Source of the DNA: Pedobacter sp. L105 | GTDB lineage: Bacteria; Bacteroidota; Bacteroidia; Sphingobacteriales; Sphingobacteriaceae | DNA: 64,000 nucleotides | Direction: 5' to 3' | Assembly: GCF_009765875.1 (NCBI RefSeq) | Contig: NZ_LMUP01000009.1 | Coordinates: 124,001-188,000, forward strand | Shown here: positions 7,915 through 16,589 of the stretch, one piece after another | Position numbering within the stretch: the first letter of the stretch is position 1 | How the letters are laid out: the number at the start of each line of letters is the position of its first letter | Position numbers and translations under genes: made by a program | The notes under the pieces: generated by a model | Seen by the model: the letters and a program-made list of their open reading frames with translations, nothing else | The model's database searches: none | What the model was told of the DNA's origin: nothing

Positions 7915-10900
7915 TTAAAAATTTACGTTCACACCAATGGTATAAGTTTTTGCAATCGGGAAGGAACTGAAGTCCCGTCCCTGGTTTAAACCGTTTAAGC
8001 CGGCATAACCTACTTCAGGGTTCATGCCCGGATATCTGGTAAAAGTGAATGCATTCTGGGCACTCAGGTAAAGGCGTGCACCTTTGAAATAAGGGTTGGG
8101 TTTAACTTTAAAAGTATAACCGAAGGTGATGTTTTTAGCCATGATATAAGTGCCGCTGAATACCTGTCTGCTGGTGAAATTTCTAAAATCTGCGGTAGTA
8201 CCCGATCTTGTCCTCGGATAAACGCCATCACCAGGGTCTGCTTCAGACCTCCATCTGTTGGCTACCCCAGCCCTCACATTAAATACACCATCCAGGTTTT
8301 CTGTAGACTGAAAAGAATCGTCGGCAATATCATTGCCCACTGTACCAGCCAGCACTAAACTAAAATCAAGGTTTTTGTAACTCAGCTGGTTAGTGAAACC
8401 GTAGGTAAATGTTGGATTGGGATTGCCGATATACGTACGGTCATGATAATCGATAATGCCATCCGGTACGCCATTTGGACCGCTAACGTCTTTAAACCTG
8501 GCTGTGCCCACCATCGCGGTAGCATCATGTGGCTGCGTATCAAACTCCTTTTGCGTCATATAAACGCCGGTATTGATATAACCGTAGAACATGCCTATCG
8601 GATGGCCTACCGCTGTTCTGTTGTCATCCCAATATTCCTGATAACCACCAATCGGGGCATCGTTGGTGCCTAATTTTTTGACGATATTTCTATCAAATGA
8701 GATATTAAAGCTGCTCGTCCATTTAACCCTGCCGGTAGTGTTTTTTGTTTGTATGGAAAATTCATGTCCCCAGAAATCAAAACGCCCTACATTGGAAGTC
8801 ACGCTGTTAAAGCCCGATTGTACAGGGATATCTATGGCGTATAACAATCCATCAGTTTTTTTCCAGTAATAGTCGTAGGTAAACATAACCCTGTTATTGA
8901 ACAACCCCAGGTCTAAACCCAGGTCGTAACCCGCGGTGGTTTCCCAGGTAAGGTTCTGATTGCCTATGCCGTTAAGTGCACTTCCCGAAGCGAGCTGGTT
9001 GTTCAATGTATAATTGCTTTGTGATACCCCGGCCAGGTAAGTGTAGTTTCCGATGTTATTGTTCCCCACTTTACCATAACTGGCCCTTACTTTCAAGAGG
9101 CTGACCTTTTTTATATCCTTCATGAAATTCTCATCAGAAATAATCCATCCGCCAGATATGGAGGGGAAAGTTCCGTATTTAGTTTCGGAGCCAAATTTGG
9201 AAGATCCATCCCTTCTCATAGCAAGGGAAAGCAAATACCTGCCGTTATAATTGTAATTGATCCTTCCTATGAGGGACAGCAGGGAGAAGTCGCTGGCGTC
9301 TACCGTACCAATCCTCGTTGCCGCAACATTGAGGTATTCAATGTTATCATCGGGAAACTGTGAGCCTACAATACCGCTGCTTTCGTAATGTACTTTTTGG
9401 GCGGTATAACCTACAAAGGCTTCAATGTTATGTTTTTCGTTGATCGTTTTGGTATAGGTCAGCGTGTTCTCTGATAACCACGACAAAAAGTTATTGGTAT
9501 TGTAGCTGGCTGATGCTGAAGACGCAGGAATGGTTCCGCCAAGTATGGTGGACGGACTAAAGTTCCTGTTGTTTGCGTTTTCTGTATTGACGTTGATACT
9601 GGTCTTGAACTTTAAACCGTCAATGATCTGGTAGGTAGCATAAGCGTTGCCAATAAGGGTAAGGGTCTTCGTGAGGTTGACAGATTTCATCAGCACCTCA
9701 TAATAATTGGGGGTGGAGAACATCCCCGGAGGAGCGAAACCAATGGGATAAGTGCCGTCGGCATTTTTATAGTTAACGGTAGGATCTGTGAGATAAGCCG
9801 TCTGAATGATGTTACGGCCTTCACCAAGACCCGGTGTAATATTCTGGTTGCGATAGGTGATGCCCAGATTAGCACCAAGGGTAAGCCTGTCTGATACCGT
9901 GTAAACATTATTTGACCTGGCGGTAAACCTTTCCGCCCATTGGTTCAGCATCACCCCGTCTTGCCGGTTATAGTTTAGATTCACTACCGATTTAAGATTA
10001 GTGGTACCACTTGAAACTGACAGGTTATAATCCTGCGTTGGTGCGTCTCTCAACAATACGTCAAACCAGTTTGTGCCAGCACCAGGTTGATACTGCGATG
10101 GGTTTTGATATTGTGCCGGCACACCACCCGTGTAGCCCTCATAAGTAGCGGCATCTTCATAATATTCTTTTTTAAACTCCGCAAATTGCTGGGCATTCAT
10201 CAGATCGGGGCGACCCCTTTTGGACACCGTCTGGATGCCGGTATAACTGCTGAATTCAATGCTTTGTGTTCCTATTTTGGCTTGTTTAGTAGTTACTAGA
10301 ATGACTCCATTGGCAGCCCGTGACCCATATAAAGAGGAGGCCGAAGCATCTTTGAGTACCGTGATACTTTCGATTTCATCGGGGCTTACCGTCTGTAATC
10401 CACTTTCTGTGGGGAAACCATCAATAACAATCAGCGGACTGTTACCAGCGTTGATAGAGGCCGCACCGCGGATACGGAAAGAAAGGTCTACTCCCGGCTG
10501 ACCACTATTCTGGGCAATCTGTACCCCGGCAAATTTGCCCTGCAGCTTCTGGCCCACATTACTTACCGGCATGTCTTTTACTTCAGCGATGTTTAACTGG
10601 CTGATAGATCCGGTAATCTCCTTTTTCGCTTGTGTACCATAACTCACCACAACAACCTCTTTTAAGTCCTGGGAGGAGGAGAGGAGCTGAATATTAATCA
10701 GCATGGAGTTGCCGATTACCTTGGTTTGCTGCATGTAACCAATCATTTTAAATACCAATGTGGCTCCTGCCGGTGCACTGAGCTGGTATTTTCCATTGGC
10801 ATCTGTTTGTGTAGCCTGTGTTTTTCCTTCTACGCTGACAGAAACGCCAGCCAGGGGTTTCATAGAAGATCCGTCCATTATGGTGCCATGTACAGGCACC

Positions 10901-10992
10901 TGGGCATAAGCCAGAAAGGGAAGAATGAGTGAGGCTAGCACCAGTAGCAGCTGATGACGCCATGGAATTAAGAGTAATAGTTTTTGTTTCAT
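7915..10992 (-). CDS. SusC/RagA family TonB-linked outer-membrane transporter
   Basis: From MKQKLLLLIPWRHQ the protein has 1025 residues; the frame extends to 11073, but the added 27 residues would precede the signal peptide. Domains in order: signal peptide, carboxypeptidase-D regulatory-like domain (VPVHGTIMDGSSMKPLAGVSV), the SusC hallmark KEVVVVSYGTQ, a plug domain (GKFAGVQIAQNSGQPGVD, PLIVIDGF, VLKDASASSLYGSRAANGVI) and a beta-barrel ending in an aromatic-rich strand (TIGVNVNF). It imports oligosaccharides into the periplasm using TonB energy. It is followed 10 bases later by susD and is divergent from an AraC regulator. Confidence 0.96.
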   Translation of the reverse strand: MKQKLLLLIPWRHQLLLVLASLILPFLAYAQVPVHGTIMDGSSMKPLAGVSVSVEGKTQATQTDANGKYQLSAPAGATLVFKMIGYMQQTKVIGNSMLINIQLLSSSQDLKEVVVVSYGTQAKKEITGSISQLNIAEVKDMPVSNVGQKLQGKFAGVQIAQNSGQPGVDLSFRIRGAASINAGNSPLIVIDGFPTESGLQTVSPDEIESITVLKDASASSLYGSRAANGVILVTTKQAKIGTQSIEFSSYTGIQTVSKRGRPDLMNAQQFAEFKKEYYEDAATYEGYTGGVPAQYQNPSQYQPGAGTNWFDVLLRDAPTQDYNLSVSSGTTNLKSVVNLNYNRQDGVMLNQWAERFTARSNNVYTVSDRLTLGANLGITYRNQNITPGLGEGRNIIQTAYLTDPTVNYKNADGTYPIGFAPPGMFSTPNYYEVLMKSVNLTKTLTLIGNAYATYQIIDGLKFKTSINVNTENANNRNFSPSTILGGTIPASSASASYNTNNFLSWLSENTLTYTKTINEKHNIEAFVGYTAQKVHYESSGIVGSQFPDDNIEYLNVAATRIGTVDASDFSLLSLIGRINYNYNGRYLLSLAMRRDGSSKFGSETKYGTFPSISGGWIISDENFMKDIKKVSLLKVRASYGKVGNNNIGNYTYLAGVSQSNYTLNNQLASGSALNGIGNQNLTWETTAGYDLGLDLGLFNNRVMFTYDYYWKKTDGLLYAIDIPVQSGFNSVTSNVGRFDFWGHEFSIQTKNTTGRVKWTSSFNISFDRNIVKKLGTNDAPIGGYQEYWDDNRTAVGHPIGMFYGYINTGVYMTQKEFDTQPHDATAMVGTARFKDVSGPNGVPDGIIDYHDRTYIGNPNPTFTYGFTNQLSYKNLDFSLVLAGTVGNDIADDSFQSTENLDGVFNVRAGVANRWRSEADPGDGVYPRTRSGTTADFRNFTSRQVFSGTYIMAKNITFGYTFKVKPNPYFKGARLYLSAQNAFTFTRYPGMNPEVGYAGLNGLNQGRDFSSFPIAKTYTIGVNVNF

Positions 10993-11109
10993 ACAGTTTG
11001 GTTTTAGAAAATTTAATTTATTGGAGGGAATTTTTTTGTGCCGCGGTATTTGTCCGGTATTTAGAGACAGCAAGGCTGATAGGAGCGCTTTCCATTTTAA
11101 GAAAATTAG

Positions 11110-11132
11110 TATATTTGGTTAAATCAAATATA
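11110..11132. promoter_or_regulatory. Palindrome of two opposed -7-like boxes in the susC/AraC intergenic region
   Basis: TATATTTG at 11110-11117 and its exact complement CAAATATA at 11125-11132 flank GTTAAAT. Each arm fits the Bacteroidota -7 consensus TAnnTTTG, one for each direction, but no TTG is seen at the expected -33 spacing on either side. It could be the susC promoter, an operator for the divergent AraC protein, or both. The 360-base gap between the two genes holds no other gene. Confidence 0.45.
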
Positions 11133-11231
11133 TTGTATGGGTAAACTAAAAGGAATGTACTATTGGTGCGTTCATTTGTCCTTTTTGATATTTTTGATCA
11201 GAATGTTACCTTTTGTTGGAACAAGTCACAA

Positions 11232-11239
11232 TAATTTTG
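11232..11239 (+). promoter_or_regulatory. Candidate promoter of the AraC regulator gene
   Basis: TAATTTTG matches TAnnTTTG. A TTTG lies at 11212-11215, which gives a 16-base spacer, somewhat short of the usual 19-21. It would place transcription start about 110 bases before the ATG at 11353. Confidence 0.3.
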
Positions 11240-11352
11240 TAGAATGCTGAAATCATCCCGGGTAGCGCGGGGAAAGTTTAAGAACTAGCAGCAAGGGAGG
11301 GCCTGTTAATTCTTTATATTGGATTGTTTTAAACAGTATTTGCTTTTGATCT

Positions 11353-12240
11353 ATGCAGCACAACTATTTCAAATACCTGAACATTACTCCTGTAGAACAT
11401 CAATGGGGAATGTATGTTACCACCGTTGGCTATGCAAAGGTGCAGCCTGAGGACCAGTATCCAAATGAGCGGCATCCTGATAGTCATCAATTAACCTGGG
11501 AGAGGGGAAGAATTTTAAACGACTATTACATTGTATTTATTTCTAAAGGAAAGGGAAGTTATAGCTCTTTACTGGCAGATCCTTGTGAAGTAGTGGCGGG
11601 AAATTGCTTTTTGCTTTATCCCGGGGTAAGACACCGATATAAACCTAATCCGAAACATGGATGGGAAGAGTATTGGGTAGGCTTTAATGGCATACATTTA
11701 CAGCATATTATGGAAAAAGGGGTCTTTGACCCTGAACATCCTATTGTTGATTTAGGCTTCAATACAGAAATGCTAACTTTGTATAATAAGTTAATTGACC
11801 TGGTGAGGGCTTCCTCCGTTGGTTATCCTCAGCAGATTGCCGGGGTAACTATTCAACTGCTTGGTCTGGTCAGCACAGTAGCACGTTATAACGAGCGTGC
11901 AGATGATCCAATAGGTAAATTGATTGCAAAGGCTAAGTTTATCCTTCAGGAATCTTATAAAAATTCTGTAGATATGGAACAGCTGGCCTTCGAGCTTCCT
12001 ATGGGTTACTCTTCTTTCAGAAAAGCATTTAAAAATATTACAGGACAGTCGCCCAATCAATACCATTTGAATTTGAGACTGGAAAGGGCTAAACACTTGT
12101 TAATGATGACAAATTTGAACATCAATGAAATAGCCGACCAAACCGGCTTTGAGTCGGTATTCTATTTTTCCAAACTGTTTAAAAAGAAGCAGGGGATAAG
12201 CCCCCGGAGTTTTAGGCTTAACAGAGAAATTCCTTCTTAA
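11353..12240 (+). CDS. AraC family regulator with cupin-like sensor
   Basis: A 295-residue regulator. The N-terminal half has the AraC-binding cupin pattern (YYIVFISKGKGSYSSL, then CFLLYPGVRHRYKP and GWEEYWVGFNG). The C-terminal double HTH is clear: MEQLAFELPMGYSSFRKAFK followed by TGQSPNQYHLNLRLERAKHLL and INEIADQTGFESVFYFSKLFKK. Proteins of this shape sense sugars. It faces susC across a 360-base divergent region and points toward the sugar isomerase and glycosidase genes, so it probably controls this carbohydrate locus (inference). Bacteroidota loci of this kind more often use hybrid two-component or ECF regulators. Confidence 0.92.
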   Translation: MQHNYFKYLNITPVEHQWGMYVTTVGYAKVQPEDQYPNERHPDSHQLTWERGRILNDYYIVFISKGKGSYSSLLADPCEVVAGNCFLLYPGVRHRYKPNPKHGWEEYWVGFNGIHLQHIMEKGVFDPEHPIVDLGFNTEMLTLYNKLIDLVRASSVGYPQQIAGVTIQLLGLVSTVARYNERADDPIGKLIAKAKFILQESYKNSVDMEQLAFELPMGYSSFRKAFKNITGQSPNQYHLNLRLERAKHLLMMTNLNINEIADQTGFESVFYFSKLFKKKQGISPRSFRLNREIPS

Positions 12241-12255
12241 CTTCAATGTCTGACC

Positions 12256-13077
12256 CTAGCAATAGTTACCATAGCGCTGACGCAGCAAGTCTTTCATATA
12301 GCAATTAATGGTAAACTGATCGGCCAGGGGCTCCTGGCTAAAGGGTATTACCGGCATATAAGGCGGAGGGCCGAATTCTGTGGTCATGGTAAGTACAGGT
12401 GTATTTTTCTGTTCATTTACCTCTACAATCTCATCCCACCACCCTAAAAATTTGTTTACTGCATACTGCCACTCTGGTGCCCGTGGATCAGAAATTTGTG
12501 GCCCTTGTTCAAAACCTACCCTGGCATGTATATGTCTCGTTCTTTGGATAGCCTGTTGTAAAATGTCAGTGAAATTTTCCAGCATACTTTCCGTCACACA
12601 TACCCAGTGGGAGAAATCGGCCGTAAGTAGGAATTCCTTGTTTTTCTTAAACAACTCTTCGGTCATTTGAGGTGTATAGCCCATTCTTCCGCGATGGGTT
12701 TCATGAACCACAGTGATCCCTGTTTTTGCCGAAAATTCTGCTGCGGTATCAATCAGCTCCAGCTGCTGGGCGATGCAAAAGTAATCTTTACCGGTGTGCG
12801 AATTGATGAGCAGTGGATTAGGCTCCGCACATTTTTGCAGGTTGCTGAAATAGGAGCTTCTGAATTTCTTAAAGGTACTTCCCTCGGCAGCATGCTGATG
12901 GGTAACAAGGCACATTTCTTCTTTATCCAGATAATTGAACAATAACCTTTTCTCGGCGAATGTTTCAGGGAGCCAGGTATCCAGCCCGTCATATCCTGCA
13001 TTCTTGATTTTATCCAAAAAATCTGTTCTGTTGATCTGCTCGTAACCCCACAGGGGACTAAGTATTTTAATCTGCAT
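12256..13077 (-). CDS. Sugar phosphate isomerase/epimerase (xylose-isomerase-like TIM barrel)
   Basis: A 273-residue (beta/alpha)8 barrel of the AP-endonuclease-2 superfamily. The four metal ligands expected for the fold are visible: Glu126 in VVHETHRGR, Asp154 in TADFSHW, His184 in RHIHARVG and Glu234 in TTEFGPP. No signal peptide is seen, so it acts in the cytosol. Members isomerise or epimerise sugars; some act on 3-keto-glycosides by elimination. Its ATG overlaps the stop of the upstream rhamnosidase-like gene by one base (TAATG), so it is translationally coupled and probably handles the sugar that enzyme releases. Confidence 0.85.
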   Translation of the reverse strand: MQIKILSPLWGYEQINRTDFLDKIKNAGYDGLDTWLPETFAEKRLLFNYLDKEEMCLVTHQHAAEGSTFKKFRSSYFSNLQKCAEPNPLLINSHTGKDYFCIAQQLELIDTAAEFSAKTGITVVHETHRGRMGYTPQMTEELFKKNKEFLLTADFSHWVCVTESMLENFTDILQQAIQRTRHIHARVGFEQGPQISDPRAPEWQYAVNKFLGWWDEIVEVNEQKNTPVLTMTTEFGPPPYMPVIPFSQEPLADQFTINCYMKDLLRQRYGNYC

Positions 13078-15548
13078 TAGTTTTTGCTTTGGTCGAAGAA
13101 TAATCCACTTATAGCCACGTTCTCGCCCCTTACCTGGTCGATACGTATCCTGATGCTACCGCTATAATTGAAGCTAAAGTATTTTCCATTGGTGTAATTC
13201 TGCACAAGTTGTAACGGAGAAAATATCTTTAGTGTTTTAAGATCGAAAATTTCGATGGCCGATCTGCGGTTGTGCTTTTCCCAATCGAGAAAATAAAGGG
13301 ATATCTGGTGCGACTGTTCATCATTAACGTCCAGATCGATGGTAATGGTCTGTTGCGTAGGATCGGGGTCTTTAGTGATCACTGCTCCAAAGTTTTGGGG
13401 TTTACCCGAGGGATCAGTTAACAGTTTTGCATCATCCATAACAACGGTTAAATACCGGTTTGCCTGGTTTTTTAAGCTAACAGTCTTTATGTAATTGGGT
13501 AATTGCTGTAAGTTTTCGCCCGATTTTTTGGCGTTAAATAGTATATAACCATCTTTTCCATAGGTTTTTAACCATTTTCCGGCAGTTACGCTGTCTTGTG
13601 TAAATTTGCTGATCGGATAATTCCATGGTGCGTCAATCTTTGCTTTCGGGAAAGTCTTTTTAGTATAGTTAACCCTGATTGTATAATTTCCGGCTTCCAG
13701 CTGATGGATGTTCAGGCAATTATTTGCGAGTTGTACACCTGCTGCTGAAAAGGCTTTATTTTTTGAATACACTGGTTTTCCATTCATAAGGATAGACCAG
13801 ATATCAGTACCTGCAAGCGGGATAGCTATTTGTTGTGCCGTAGTGCCCCGGGGTATAGTTATTCTGGTGATGCCGGAGCCTATATTGGTGGCGACAGCGA
13901 TGAGGCCATTTTTAGTATAAACACTTCCTGACGCCCATTTGAGTGATGCCCCTAAATGAGGTTTAATCTGGAAGGTTTTGAATCCTGGTTGGAGGGGTTT
14001 AATTCCTAAAACTTCCTCAGAGAGCCACTTTACCACACCGGTGCTCCATGGATGGGTTAAACTGGTATAGCCGCATTGATTATTGGGTGGCGCGCCGTTG
14101 ATGCCAATTGCAGCGTTCCAGCTTGGCCGGTAATCTTCATAAAAGGTGGTACCGCCCTGTGCGATCTGGCCTCCCCAATAATCCCTCACCATATTTAAAG
14201 CGTCATCATAGTGGCCGGTTGTTGACATGGCGTTCAAAACAAAGAACTGGTTAAAGGGAGAGTAGGAGAGTCTATTGATCCTATCCTCAAAATTTTTGTG
14301 GTAAAAGAGGTTTTTCTCTGCTTTGGTAGTTAGCCCTGTATTGATCGCATCTGCGGCTGCATGTAGCCCAAACGAAGCTGTCCACGTATTTTTCTCTCTA
14401 ATTTCGGAGAGCTTGATCCCTGCATAGTTTTGGTATTTTGCTGCCAGTACCGGATTACCAATTTGTTCCATCAGATGGGCAAATTCCGACCATGCGCGAA
14501 TAGACAGCATGCTGTAGGCATATTGCGATTCGGCGATGTTGGGATTTTCAAAGCCGGCGCCCAGTCTCTCGTCCCAGCCATAAAAGCCCAGGCTTGGCGT
14601 CTTTCCAAAATGGCTGAAAGCGGTGTCTAGTTTACTACAGGCATTGCCGGCATATTTTCTTGCAAAATCGGCATCTCCGGTATAATTGACATAATCAATC
14701 AGGCTGAGTACCCAATAGAGGGAGTAACTTGCAATGCCATTGTTGAGCCCTGAGGTATTAATGAGGTTGTTTTTTACAAAATCATAATTTCCAAAAGCAA
14801 CCATGGAAGCTGCTTGTGATGGATAGGCATCTCCGGTCCAGGAATGACGGTCGCTTCTTTCCATCAATATCGCACCAAAATAATCCTGTTGCAGATTTAG
14901 TTTTACAGTGTATGCTCCTGTGTACCAGATCTTAGTTAGGGTAGAATCACTACAGGAAAAACTACCCTGGTAGTTTACAGGTTTTACCTGGCATACCAGC
15001 CGCAGGTTTTTCATATGCCAGTCGTGCTGGTGGGTTTTCACGTCCAGCCAGCCAAATCTAACACCTTCATAGAGCTCCGGGTTTAATTCCAGCCTGTAAG
15101 TATACCCGTGTTTTAAGGGAGTTTTTGTTTTTACCGGGTTTAGGGCTCCCTTGTTAACCACCGCTGGCTCATTGTATTCACTGATGCTCATGGTAATGCT
15201 GTCCTGCAGATCTTCAGATTCGAATTCCAGCCATCCGGCGCTCACCCTGCCAAAGTCGAAACGCAGCGTTCCTTTTCCCTTTATTTCTATTCCCTTTTTA
15301 TTTTTTAAATCGAAACTGTTGTGTTCGGCTGTGTAAAAGCCTATCGGTTGCAGCTCATATTGCTCAAGTCCATCGCTTGCTTTTGGTGAAGGCCATAGAT
15401 AACTGATCATCGGATCTGGAGAATAGCCATTTGTTTTACCATTTGATATTGCCGAAATGGGCGGATAGACTTTCAACTGGGCATTGGCGTTCACACCGCT
15501 GATAGTTAACAATACCAAGCTAGAAATAAGCGATTTAAAAGAAATCAT
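13077..15548 (-). CDS. Alpha-L-rhamnosidase-like glycoside hydrolase (GH78-related), secreted
   Basis: The frame reaches 15599, but MISFKSLISSLVLLTISG (15548) starts a clean signal peptide ending in ANAQ; the protein is then 823 residues. An N-terminal beta-sandwich precedes a central six-hairpin catalytic domain (about 220-580), recognised by RSDRHSWTGDAYPSQAASM, which corresponds to the GH78 segment with DERLGWTGDAQ, and by the later GCTSLTHPWSTG-like stretch here read as CGYTSLTHPWSTGVVKWL. A C-terminal beta-domain follows. These enzymes cleave terminal rhamnose or related sugars. The motif is divergent from canonical GH78, so the sugar specificity is open. It is coupled to the sugar isomerase downstream. 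Confidence 0.8.
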   Translation of the reverse strand: MISFKSLISSLVLLTISGVNANAQLKVYPPISAISNGKTNGYSPDPMISYLWPSPKASDGLEQYELQPIGFYTAEHNSFDLKNKKGIEIKGKGTLRFDFGRVSAGWLEFESEDLQDSITMSISEYNEPAVVNKGALNPVKTKTPLKHGYTYRLELNPELYEGVRFGWLDVKTHQHDWHMKNLRLVCQVKPVNYQGSFSCSDSTLTKIWYTGAYTVKLNLQQDYFGAILMERSDRHSWTGDAYPSQAASMVAFGNYDFVKNNLINTSGLNNGIASYSLYWVLSLIDYVNYTGDADFARKYAGNACSKLDTAFSHFGKTPSLGFYGWDERLGAGFENPNIAESQYAYSMLSIRAWSEFAHLMEQIGNPVLAAKYQNYAGIKLSEIREKNTWTASFGLHAAADAINTGLTTKAEKNLFYHKNFEDRINRLSYSPFNQFFVLNAMSTTGHYDDALNMVRDYWGGQIAQGGTTFYEDYRPSWNAAIGINGAPPNNQCGYTSLTHPWSTGVVKWLSEEVLGIKPLQPGFKTFQIKPHLGASLKWASGSVYTKNGLIAVATNIGSGITRITIPRGTTAQQIAIPLAGTDIWSILMNGKPVYSKNKAFSAAGVQLANNCLNIHQLEAGNYTIRVNYTKKTFPKAKIDAPWNYPISKFTQDSVTAGKWLKTYGKDGYILFNAKKSGENLQQLPNYIKTVSLKNQANRYLTVVMDDAKLLTDPSGKPQNFGAVITKDPDPTQQTITIDLDVNDEQSHQISLYFLDWEKHNRRSAIEIFDLKTLKIFSPLQLVQNYTNGKYFSFNYSGSIRIRIDQVRGENVAISGLFFDQSKN

Positions 15549-15758
15549 AAATTTGGTTAAGTATATTTTTAACTGGAACAAGATAATACACCAGAGCAAT
15601 TGCTTTCCTGTACACAGGCAATTTTCTTTTGTACTTTATGATAATTATTTAAAATGCCTGCATGTCAAAATATACATGTAATTGTGAGGTTTGTAAAAAG
15701 GTTTTTTTTAAAACATTCTATAGGTTTGACTTATACAACTCTTAAAAAAAGCATATCA

Positions 15759-16589
15759 ATGAACACAGTAATCACGACTCAACAGGTGCAATTTTATCAG
15801 GAAAATGGCTACATTATCATAGAAGACTTTTTAAATACTGCAGAACTGGATACCTGGAGAGCCGCAGTAAGCACTGCAATAGCAGAAAGAAAAGGACAAA
15901 AAATTCCTGGCAGACCGGGTAAGATTAATGAAGATGATGGGATTAATAAGGATGCAAAATATCACAGTAAAGTATTTGACCAGCTGGTTAACCTTTGGCA
16001 AACCAGTGAAGAGGTAAAACAATTGATGCTGAATCCCAAAATAGGAGAGATGGCAGCCACCCTGGCAGAGGTAGATGGAATTAGGATATGGCACGATCAG
16101 GCTTTATTTAAAAAGCCCTGGGGAAATCCTACATCCTGGCACCTGGACACCCCATTCTGGTCGTTCTCAGATCACAGGGCCCTGTCTATCTGGGTGGCTT
16201 TGGATGATGCTACTTTGGAAAACGGCTGTTTATTCTTTATTCCCGGAACACAGAAGGGTACCGGATTTGACAACCTGGGCATCAGTAAAAACATGGATGC
16301 TATCTTTGAGGTTTACCCTCAGTACGCTACCGCGAATACTGTTGCTGCCCCTATGAAGGCGGGGAGCTGCTCTTTTCATAATGGGCTTACCATCCATGGC
16401 GCACATGCCAACATGACCCCCGGCAGCAGAAGGGCAATGACCTGCGCTTACATGCCTGATGGAAGTACTTTTAATGGAAATCAGAATGTGCTGCCTGATG
16501 CAGAGATGGAAAGATTAAAAATAGGGGACCTATTGCAAAATGATACACTTAACCCTTTAATATTCACCCGGAAATCATCAAATATTTAA
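15759..16589 (+). CDS. Phytanoyl-CoA dioxygenase (PhyH) family Fe(II)/2-oxoglutarate enzyme
   Basis: Starting at MNTVITTQQVQFYQENGYI gives 276 residues, the usual length; the frame runs back to 15654 but that extension is not family-like. The iron-binding facial triad is visible: His128 and Asp130 in TSWHLDTPFW, and His213 in LTIHGAHAN, with the 2-oxoglutarate-binding Arg224/225 in GSRRAM. It is cytosolic by lack of a signal peptide. The family hydroxylates varied small molecules, and substrate cannot be read from sequence. The next gene begins at the base after its stop, so it is coupled to a glycosidase; a sugar-derived or O-methylated substrate is a reasonable guess. Confidence 0.88.
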   Translation: MNTVITTQQVQFYQENGYIIIEDFLNTAELDTWRAAVSTAIAERKGQKIPGRPGKINEDDGINKDAKYHSKVFDQLVNLWQTSEEVKQLMLNPKIGEMAATLAEVDGIRIWHDQALFKKPWGNPTSWHLDTPFWSFSDHRALSIWVALDDATLENGCLFFIPGTQKGTGFDNLGISKNMDAIFEVYPQYATANTVAAPMKAGSCSFHNGLTIHGAHANMTPGSRRAMTCAYMPDGSTFNGNQNVLPDAEMERLKIGDLLQNDTLNPLIFTRKSSNI

